In this document: positions 1 through 4,667 of the stretch, one piece after another
How positions within the stretch are numbered: the first letter of the stretch is position 1
Layout: each line of letters starts with the position of its first letter
Assembly (NCBI GenBank): GCA_963640855.1
Contig: CAVIAJ010000025.1
Coordinates: 1-10,955 of the forward strand
Direction: 5' to 3'
Length of the DNA stretch: 10,955 nt
Source of the DNA: Methanarcanum sp963640855
GTDB taxonomy: Archaea > Thermoplasmatota > Thermoplasmata > Methanomassiliicoccales > Methanomethylophilaceae
Program-made: the position numbers and the translations under genes
The notes under the pieces: model-generated
The model's database searches: none
Seen by the model: the letters and a program-made list of their open reading frames with translations, nothing else
Told to the model about the DNA's origin: nothing

Positions 1-133
1 AATACCCGCAGAACAAATCAAAAGAAGTTACCTACCAGAATTGCCGAACACAGTACATAATATTTATTTCACATGATTGAAATGATTGAAATGAATGTAA
101 TTGTTGAAATAACTGAAATGACATCCATAACAC
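1..133. promoter_or_regulatory. Window start and upstream region of the CARF regulator gene
   Basis: No complete gene is visible here. A TATA-like stretch, TAATATTTAT (58-67), lies about 70 bases before the ATG at 134 and would place a transcript start near 90. It is followed by two tandem copies of ATGATTGAA (73-81, 82-90) and further ATTGAA- or TTGAA-like units to about 120; their role is unknown. An in-frame stop (128-130) just before the ATG fixes 134 as the first possible start of the next gene. No clear Shine-Dalgarno site is seen. Bases 2-76 are open in one frame and could be the tail of a truncated upstream gene, but another frame is open to base 60, so I do not call it. Confidence 0.3.
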
Positions 134-952
134 ATGGCGAACGGCAGGAAGGAAAGAGTTGTCATCGGATGTGTCACATTCGAGACCGTAAAAGTCGCAG
201 ACCCGGTGAAATACTACGATGCAACGAAAGTGCATCTGATTCATTACATCAGAGACGACCTTAACGCTTCCAGGACAAGAGTATATCATGAATTCTACGA
301 CCGTGTCGTCGATATGATTTCCTCCGAACTTCCGAATGCCGAAATTACGGAACACAACGAAGTCGTATCCGATTTCTCCGCAATGCTCCGTACCGTTCTC
401 GGAATAATAGACAGCGAGAAGAAAAACGGAGAATGCGACATATACGTGAACATTTCCGCCGGAACATCGGAATATGCCGCCGCAGCGACTATCGCATCCA
501 TGATGTCCGACAACGTCAAACCGTTTACCGTCGGCAGCAGTTCGTTCACAATATCCGGGGACGAAGAAATCAGAAGAGTTTACTACGTCGACAATGCACC
601 CGTAGGACTTACTTCCGGTACGCGTGAACCGAAAATGCTCCCGTTCTATGCAATAGACAGACCTCCGGAACATCTCGTAAGAGGACTGAGAGTGTTGGAT
701 GATGAAATTGTCAGGGGAAACAGCACTTCAAGCACCAAAATCGTTCCGAAACTGATCGAAGAAGGCATTTGGCTGAGAGATGTAAAAGCCGATAAGAACG
801 GAGAAAAACAGTCTTTCGCAGTAAACTACCACCGCGATTTCATGAACGAGTGGATTGAATTGAGGTGGGTGGAAAAGGATAAATTACGCAGAAAAGACGT
901 GATTACAGAAAAAGGAAGGAATGTACTGAATACATTCTATTCGTATCTGTGA
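134..952 (+). CDS. HFX_2341/DUF6293-type CARF-winged-helix transcriptional regulator
   Basis: This 272-residue protein resembles the archaeal HFX_2341 family, related in layout to the Csa3 regulators: an N-terminal CARF-like Rossmann domain (about 7-155) and a C-terminal winged helix-turn-helix (about 180-272). The visible signature is a strand followed by NISAGTS (106-112) and a small-residue helix (AAAATIASMM), the usual place where CARF domains contact a ligand. The start is the first ATG after an in-frame stop. CARF domains often sense cyclic oligoadenylates, but many members of this archaeal family have no known ligand, so that is not claimed. The gene converges with the HxlR gene and lies about 3.7 kb before cas9, with four unrelated genes between, so a link to the CRISPR locus is not shown. 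The family call is from remembered sequence character, not a search. Confidence 0.7.
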   Translation: MANGRKERVVIGCVTFETVKVADPVKYYDATKVHLIHYIRDDLNASRTRVYHEFYDRVVDMISSELPNAEITEHNEVVSDFSAMLRTVLGIIDSEKKNGECDIYVNISAGTSEYAAAATIASMMSDNVKPFTVGSSSFTISGDEEIRRVYYVDNAPVGLTSGTREPKMLPFYAIDRPPEHLVRGLRVLDDEIVRGNSTSSTKIVPKLIEEGIWLRDVKADKNGEKQSFAVNYHRDFMNEWIELRWVEKDKLRRKDVITEKGRNVLNTFYSYL

Positions 953-979
953 CATCCGCCCGCTTTGCGGGCGGATGTC
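951..979. terminator. Bidirectional hairpin between convergent genes
   Basis: A perfect inverted repeat: arm GACATCCGCCCGC (951-963), loop TTT, arm GCGGGCGGATGTC (967-979), 13 bp. It exactly fills the gap between the stop codon of the plus-strand CARF gene (950-952) and the stop of the minus-strand HxlR gene (981-983). No long T-run follows on either strand, so it is not a classic U-tract terminator. It may limit readthrough or protect the mRNA 3' ends of both genes. Confidence 0.6.
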
Positions 980-980
980 C

Positions 981-1337
981 TCACAGAGTGCAGATCCTGC
1001 ACGACTGATTTTTACACGCAGGATTGTCTATCTTCCACTTAAGCGCCCACATCTTCAGATCGTGAACGATATCCATCAGTTCCCATGACGCTTCCGTCAG
1101 TCTGTATTCGCTTTTCACCGGTACCGAAGAAGCATCCACACGGTTTTCAATCAATCCTTCTTCCGTAAGTTCTCTCAGACGCTCCGTAAGCACCTTTGGA
1201 GTGATATCCGGCATTTTTTTCTTAATATCGGAGAATCTCTTCCATTCCTCTCCTTTACTTAATTCATGTAATATCAGTACGGCCCATCTTTTCGAAAGAT
1301 ACTCCATCGTACGGTACACTGTGCACCCGTAATCCAT
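981..1337 (-). CDS. HxlR-family winged-helix transcriptional regulator
   Basis: A 118-residue HxlR-type DNA-binding protein, the usual size for the family. It shows the N-terminal cysteine (C5, in YGCTVYRTMEYL), then KRWAVLILHEL, the region FSDIKKKMPDITPKVLTERL as recognition helix and lead-in, and the wing ENRVDASSVPVKSEYRLT. HxlR proteins act as homodimers and several respond to redox or electrophile stress through the N-terminal cysteine. Here there are three more cysteines at the end (C108, C113, C116), a spacing that could hold a metal or an iron-sulfur cluster; that is inference. It is divergent from hcp and shares its promoter region, including a palindrome, so control of hcp and of itself is the simplest reading. 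A TATA box centred about 28 bases before the ATG and no Shine-Dalgarno site suggest a leaderless mRNA. Confidence 0.85.
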   Translation of the reverse strand: MDYGCTVYRTMEYLSKRWAVLILHELSKGEEWKRFSDIKKKMPDITPKVLTERLRELTEEGLIENRVDASSVPVKSEYRLTEASWELMDIVHDLKMWALKWKIDNPACKNQSCRICTL

Positions 1338-1360
1338 AGTTACCGTTCAGAAACTTTCCA

Positions 1361-1370
1361 CTATATATAG
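1361..1370. promoter_or_regulatory. Shared archaeal-type TATA box for HxlR gene and hcp
   Basis: CTATATATAG is self-complementary, so it can be read on both strands. On the minus strand a start about 26 bases away falls at about 1338-1340, next to the HxlR ATG (1337), giving a leaderless message. On the plus strand the start falls near 1392, inside the operator-like region and about 30 bases before the hcp start codon. I see no good bacterial -35/-10 pair here. This is the strongest promoter signal in the window. Confidence 0.6.
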
Positions 1371-1373
1371 TCA

Positions 1374-1407
1374 AGTATCATTTACATACTTAGTATCAAA
1401 TTGATAC
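1374..1407. promoter_or_regulatory. Likely operator for the HxlR regulator
   Basis: A palindrome with 7-bp arms, GTATCAA (1393-1399), a central A, and TTGATAC (1401-1407). An extra half-site AGTATCA (1374-1380) repeats the AGTATCA at 1392-1398, 18 bases (nearly two helical turns) apart. The elements sit between the TATA box and the hcp ribosome site and cover the predicted hcp transcript start, a position suited to repression. HxlR dimers bind such palindromes; the pairing with this regulator is inferred from adjacency. Confidence 0.5.
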
Positions 1408-1421
1408 CGAAGGTGATAGAT

Positions 1422-2942
1422 TTGCTGTGCAGACAGTGTGAAGAGCATGTAGCCGGAACAGGCTGTGTAAAGAACGGAGTTTGCGGAAAGGATGCGGAAC
1501 TCGCAGGAGCTCAGGACATCCTTATCGGAACAATGATCGAAGCTGCATCGAAGGGAAAAGTCAACGACAGTAACACGGATTTGATCGTCGACGGACTCTT
1601 CATGACACTCACGAATACAAACTTCGACATCGAACGTATCAGAGAACAGACTGAGAAAGTGAAGGCTCTCACCGGAGGCGCGGAGATCAGATGCAAGGAC
1701 ATCGAATCCCTGGATGCGAATGCGGATCTCAGGTCTCTGAAAGAACTTCTGCTTAACGGTCTCAAAGGAATGGCAGCATACTACCACCACGCCGCCGTAT
1801 TGGGATACACGGATGCATCCGTTCCCGGATTCATCGTCAAAGCACTCTCCGCCCTTCCTGAAGCGAAGACTGCCGATGAACTCGTCGCACTCAACATGGA
1901 ATGCGGTAAAGTCGGTGTGACATGTCTCGCATTGCTTGACAAAGCCAACACTGAGACTTACGGCAACCCCGAACTGACATCCGTAAGCACCAAAGCGGGA
2001 AAGAACCCCGGAATTCTGATCACAGGTCACGACCTTAAGGATTTGGAACAGTTGCTCGAACAGACAAAAGGAACAGGCATCGACGTCTACACCCACGGCG
2101 AGATGCTTCCTGCAAACGCATATCCTGCGTTCAAAAAATTCGACAACCTCAAAGGAAACTACGGCGGCGCATGGTACACTCAGAAGGATGATTTCGAATC
2201 ATTCAACGGACCTGTTGTCGCTACCACAAACTGTGTTCTTATCCCCAGAGATTCGTATAAAGACAGACTTTTCACCACAGGCACTGCCGGTGTGAAGGGC
2301 GTTAAGCACATCGAATCGGTAAACGGAAAGAAAGATTTCAGCAAAGTCATTGAAATTGCAAAGAAATCCGCGGCTCCGAAGGATATCGGAGGAAAAGATC
2401 TGACAATCGGTCTCGCACACAGCCAGGTACTTGCTTTGGCTGACAAAGTGATTGACGCAGTAAAATCCGGTGCAATCAAGAGATTCGTCGTCATGGCAGG
2501 ATGCGACGGAAGAGAAAAAGGAAGGGCATACTACAAAGAATTCGCCGAAGCACTGCCTTCCGACACCGTTATCCTCACGGCAGGATGTGCCAAATACAGG
2601 TACAACGGCCTTGACCTCGGAGATATCGGAGGCATTCCCAGGATCATCGATGCGGGACAGTGTAACGACTGCTACTCACTGGTCGTCATTGCCAACGCTC
2701 TTGCGGAAGCATTCGGAACGGATGTCAACGGACTCCCACTGTCATTTAACATTTCCTGGTATGAACAAAAAGCAGTTCTTGTACTGCTGGCACTGCTCAG
2801 TCTCGGTGTCAAAGATATCATGCTCGGCCCGAGGCTTCCGGGATTCATCACACCGGACATTCTCGGTGTGTTGGTGGACACATTCGGAATAAAAGCCAAT
2901 TCGACAGTCAAAGAGGACATGGTCATCCTCAAGATCGAGTAA
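1422..2942 (+). CDS. hcp: Hybrid-cluster protein (hydroxylamine reductase / NO-detoxifying)
   Basis: Hybrid-cluster protein carries a [4Fe-4S] cluster and a mixed Fe-S-O cluster and reduces hydroxylamine or nitric oxide in anaerobes. The N-terminus MLCRQCEEHVAGTGC gives cysteines C3, C6, C15 and C21, spaced C-x2-C-x8-C-x5-C, the pattern of strict-anaerobe Hcp. Later family blocks are present: GHDLKDLEQLLEQT, DVYTHGEMLPANAYP, NCVLIPRD, AGCDGREKGR, AGCAKYRYN, DAGQCNDCYS and SWYEQKAV, which include the hybrid-cluster cysteine and glutamate ligands. An in-frame TTG at 1401 would add seven residues, but TTG at 1422 fits better: it gives the family-typical start and lies 4 bases after AGGTGAT (1411-1417), a strong Shine-Dalgarno match. 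The product is 506 residues, near the ~540 of class I. Control by the divergent HxlR protein is likely. Confidence 0.93.
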   Translation: MLCRQCEEHVAGTGCVKNGVCGKDAELAGAQDILIGTMIEAASKGKVNDSNTDLIVDGLFMTLTNTNFDIERIREQTEKVKALTGGAEIRCKDIESLDANADLRSLKELLLNGLKGMAAYYHHAAVLGYTDASVPGFIVKALSALPEAKTADELVALNMECGKVGVTCLALLDKANTETYGNPELTSVSTKAGKNPGILITGHDLKDLEQLLEQTKGTGIDVYTHGEMLPANAYPAFKKFDNLKGNYGGAWYTQKDDFESFNGPVVATTNCVLIPRDSYKDRLFTTGTAGVKGVKHIESVNGKKDFSKVIEIAKKSAAPKDIGGKDLTIGLAHSQVLALADKVIDAVKSGAIKRFVVMAGCDGREKGRAYYKEFAEALPSDTVILTAGCAKYRYNGLDLGDIGGIPRIIDAGQCNDCYSLVVIANALAEAFGTDVNGLPLSFNISWYEQKAVLVLLALLSLGVKDIMLGPRLPGFITPDILGVLVDTFGIKANSTVKEDMVILKIE

Positions 2943-2951
2943 ACTCATTAA

Positions 2952-2977
2952 GCGACACCCGTAAGGGTGTCGCATTT
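2952..2977 (+). terminator. Terminator after hcp
   Basis: Hairpin with a 9-bp perfect stem, GCGACACCC (2952-2960), loop GTAA, GGGTGTCGC (2965-2973), followed by ATTTCTT and a pyrimidine-rich tract. It starts 9 bases after the hcp stop. Confidence 0.65.
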
Positions 2978-2998
2978 CTTCCCTCCCAAACAGATTAT

Positions 2999-3006
2999 CA
3001 TATATC
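2999..3006 (+). promoter_or_regulatory. TATA-like box before the NYN gene
   Basis: CATATATC lies 66 bases before the ATG at 3072 and after the hcp terminator. A transcript start about 26 bases downstream (near 3029) would leave a ~43-base leader. GGAT (3065-3068) is a weak Shine-Dalgarno candidate, 3 bases from the ATG. This is a motif-level prediction only. Confidence 0.35.
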
Positions 3007-3071
3007 GGAAATCAACAGTTTTGTGACCAAGACTTTATCAGATTCATACGGCATCTGCAGTATCGGATCTT

Positions 3072-3647
3072 ATGACACTCCTTTCCAACAGCCCGTATGA
3101 CAGAGTCATGGTTTTCATCGACTACCGTAACGTCCTCAAAAGTTCGGACGTCAGGCCGGGCCTTAAGCTGGATCTGTACACTCTCTGCAAGGAATTAACA
3201 GGAAAGAGAAGACTGGAAGCGGCGTATGTTTTCGATACACGCGCCCCATACGGTCAGGAAGATCCCGCACACAAAACCCACGACAGACTCCGTTACTTAG
3301 GATTCCGTGTAATAGCCAGAGAATCCTACAATCCCGAAAGACAGGAACAGAAAGAAGTGGATGTAGCTATGGCATGCGAGATGGTCGCACACGCATACAA
3401 GGACAACTACGATGTCGCAATTGTAGTAAGCGGCGACAGGGATTTCGTACCTGCAATACAGCATGTACAATCCGCGGGAAAAAGAGTGGAAGTCGCTGCA
3501 TACACCGACGCATTCTCCAACGAAATGCTCAGAATGTGTGACGTTTATCACAAACTCGATGCTCTGCCGTTACTTAGAATAGATGCCGAATTCACCAAGG
3601 AAGAAGAAAAAATCGATTCGGATGAAGAAACGGAGGAAGAAGAATGA
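3072..3647 (+). CDS. NYN (LabA/DUF88-type, PIN-like) nuclease domain protein
   Basis: A 191-residue protein with the NYN fold, a PIN-like, metal-dependent ribonuclease family. The acidic residues expected at the active site are visible: D17 and N20 in FIDYRNV, D97 in KEVDVAMACEM, and D122 and D124 in SGDRDFVPAIQ. The core ends near 168. A very acidic tail follows (about 171-191, ending in a run of glutamates) that may bind a partner or mask a basic surface. The stop overlaps the ATG of the next gene in ATGA, so the two are translationally coupled. NYN proteins occur in RNA processing and also in toxin and defence settings; the sequence does not decide which applies. RNase activity is likely, the target unknown. 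Confidence 0.85.
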   Translation: MTLLSNSPYDRVMVFIDYRNVLKSSDVRPGLKLDLYTLCKELTGKRRLEAAYVFDTRAPYGQEDPAHKTHDRLRYLGFRVIARESYNPERQEQKEVDVAMACEMVAHAYKDNYDVAIVVSGDRDFVPAIQHVQSAGKRVEVAAYTDAFSNEMLRMCDVYHKLDALPLLRIDAEFTKEEEKIDSDEETEEEE

Positions 3648-4450
3648 ATTTCCAGGAGTGGCAGAGACTGGGTATCGAAGCAGGCGAACTCAGCGAAGAT
3701 GAAATCGACGACTACGCAGGGCAGAATGTTCTTCTTAACTTCGCAACTTCGGAATTGGGGCTTAAATCCCTGTACAAAAAACGCTCGGTTTACCCTGCGC
3801 AGGGTGTTTCGATGACAGAGGGAACATGGATTTGTTCTTTGGATTCGGATAAAGGAATGTACCGTGCGACACCCGTAAGAAAAATCGATGCATCGTTCTT
3901 TTTGGAGTTGAAAAGAGATCAGAGAGATGAGATTATAAACGAACTCTGGGAAAAACACAGTGATGAATTGATTCCGATGCTCAGGGAGTACTACTCTGAG
4001 ACTCTGACACACGACATACAGATGGCGGTAAATGAAGCGGTATCCGCCAAAGACAGTGAGATTGACAGTCTCAAAAGCGAGAATGAAGAACTGAAAAACA
4101 CTGTCCATGCGAATGAATTGATCATCGAAGACCTGAAAAAGAAATCACAGGCCGCCGTACCTTCAACTGAACAGATGATGACGTTCGAAGGAGCGGTGAA
4201 ATCAAGAATCATCGTTACAAGAACTTCGCCCGACACAATCGCAAGTCCGTATTTTACAGCTCACAAATACTTCGTTCACATCAACCGCAATCTCGATACG
4301 CTGATGATACAGCCGCATGATTACGGTATGGTTGTCTGCATCAACAATTCGTTACTGCTGTCCGGTTTGGGAGTGATTTCCACATACACCGAGGATACGG
4401 TACTTCCGTCGGAATACGTTCCCGACAAGGGATTGATTGTGCATCTGTGA
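3644..4450 (+). CDS. Unrecognised coiled-coil protein paired with the NYN nuclease
   Basis: I do not recognise this 268-residue protein. Three parts can be seen. The N-terminal region (about 1-90) is acidic at first, then has a stretch around WICSLDSDKGMYRATPVRKI (62-81) that looks like beta strands. A charged helical region follows, with a probable coiled coil at about 127-169 (heptad-like SEIDSLKSENEELKNTV). The C-terminal domain (about 180-268) is strand-rich, including KSRIIVTRTSPD and YGMVVCINNSLLLSGLGVIS. No signal peptide or membrane segment is visible, so it is probably cytosolic. It overlaps the NYN gene by four bases (ATGA), so it is probably a partner, scaffold or inhibitor of that nuclease; this is inference from coupling only. 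Confidence 0.75.
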   Translation: MNFQEWQRLGIEAGELSEDEIDDYAGQNVLLNFATSELGLKSLYKKRSVYPAQGVSMTEGTWICSLDSDKGMYRATPVRKIDASFFLELKRDQRDEIINELWEKHSDELIPMLREYYSETLTHDIQMAVNEAVSAKDSEIDSLKSENEELKNTVHANELIIEDLKKKSQAAVPSTEQMMTFEGAVKSRIIVTRTSPDTIASPYFTAHKYFVHINRNLDTLMIQPHDYGMVVCINNSLLLSGLGVISTYTEDTVLPSEYVPDKGLIVHL

Positions 4451-4470
4451 TCAGTTGTCAGCCGTGGTCG

Positions 4471-4510
4471 GTATCCGGACTTTGTCGCCGAACGGCGGTT
4501 TTCGGGATAC
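4471..4510 (+). terminator. Terminator-like structure after the NYN operon
   Basis: An inner hairpin CGCC/GGCG (4486-4489 with 4494-4497) is followed by a G and TTTT. An outer 6-bp stem, GTATCC (4471-4476) with GGATAC (4505-4510), encloses it. It sits 20 bases after the stop of the coiled-coil gene and before the 3' end of the minus-strand tracrRNA, so it would separate the convergent transcripts. Confidence 0.5.
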
Positions 4511-4542
4511 TTATTTATCAATTGACTTCGGTTAAAATTATG

Positions 4543-4625
4543 AAAAGTGTCAATACACAATTCCGCCAACGCGGAGTCCTCAAAGAGGACGGTTTCGGCT
4601 GAGCCTTATTTGAACTCGTATTGAC
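4543..4625 (-). ncRNA. tracrRNA
   Basis: Read on the minus strand, the RNA holds every part of a type II-A tracrRNA. The anti-repeat is GUCAAUAC (4625-4618), bulge GAGU (4617-4614), UCAAAU (4613-4608). It pairs with repeat bases 9-16 (GUAUUGAC, 8 bp) and 1-6 (GUUUGA, 5 bp plus a G-U pair), leaving a 2/4-base bulge as in S. pyogenes. Then come AA, the nexus GGCUCAGCC (4605-4597), linker GAAACC, hairpin GUCCUC-UUU-GAGGAC (4590-4576), hairpin UCCGC-GUUG-GCGGA (4575-4562), and hairpin GUGU-AUUG-ACAC (4558-4547) with a UUUU end (4546-4543). The length, ~83 nt, matches processed tracrRNAs. It is divergent from cas9, the S. pyogenes arrangement. The exact ends are inferred; a TATA-like box supports a start near 4625. 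Confidence 0.88.
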
Positions 4626-4642
4626 AGAAGTCAATAGTCAAT
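4619..4642. repeat. Inverted and tandem TATTGAC motifs at the tracrRNA start
   Basis: TATTGAC (4619-4625), AGAA, GTCAATA (4630-4636) form a 7-bp inverted repeat, followed directly by another GTCAAT (4637-4642). The same motif is in the CRISPR repeat (bases 10-16) and in the tracrRNA 3' hairpin. It may be an operator for the tracrRNA/cas9 intergenic, or a self-pairing element if longer tracrRNA forms are made. Confidence 0.5.
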
Positions 4643-4646
4643 GGAC

Positions 4647-4656
4647 AGATAAAAAG
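4647..4656 (-). promoter_or_regulatory. TATA-like box for the tracrRNA
   Basis: Read on the minus strand, CTTTTTATCT is a TATA-like sequence centred near 4651. The archaeal spacing of about 26 bases puts the transcript start at about 4625, the first base of the anti-repeat. A bacterial -10 at a proper distance from the nearby TTGACT was not found. The box also overlaps the start of the cas9 ribosome site. Confidence 0.4.
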
Positions 4657-4667
4657 GTTGGCTTACG

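Larger units (their letters stand above)
4605..4658 (+). promoter_or_regulatory. cas9 upstream signals: weak TATA-like box and ribosome site
   Basis: A weak TATA-like CTTATTTGA (4605-4613) would give a start near 4635 and a ~33-base leader. AGGT (4655-4658) lies 9 bases before the cas9 ATG and can act as a short Shine-Dalgarno site. The proposed TATA lies inside the tracrRNA anti-repeat, so transcription of the two would interfere. This is low-certainty motif evidence. Confidence 0.25.

Noticed and set aside
1..76. A possible truncated upstream gene at the window start.
   Set aside because: Two frames are open (to base 60 and to base 76) and nothing in either is recognisable, so neither can be chosen.
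73..264. A 63-codon plus-strand frame beginning MIEMIEMNVIVEITEM.
   Set aside because: It overlaps the CARF regulator gene in another frame, and its odd start comes from the short ATGATTGAA repeats.
1371..2096. A 241-codon minus-strand frame opposite hcp.
   Set aside because: It is antisense to a clear, full-length hcp and has no recognisable domain; long antisense frames are common over biased coding sequence.
4547..4575. A plus-strand tracrRNA whose anti-repeat would start at GTCAATAC (4549-4556).
   Set aside because: Only the 8-base upper stem matches; the bases after it do not pair with repeat positions 1-6. The minus-strand anti-repeat matches both stems and is followed by a proper nexus, hairpins and U-rich end.
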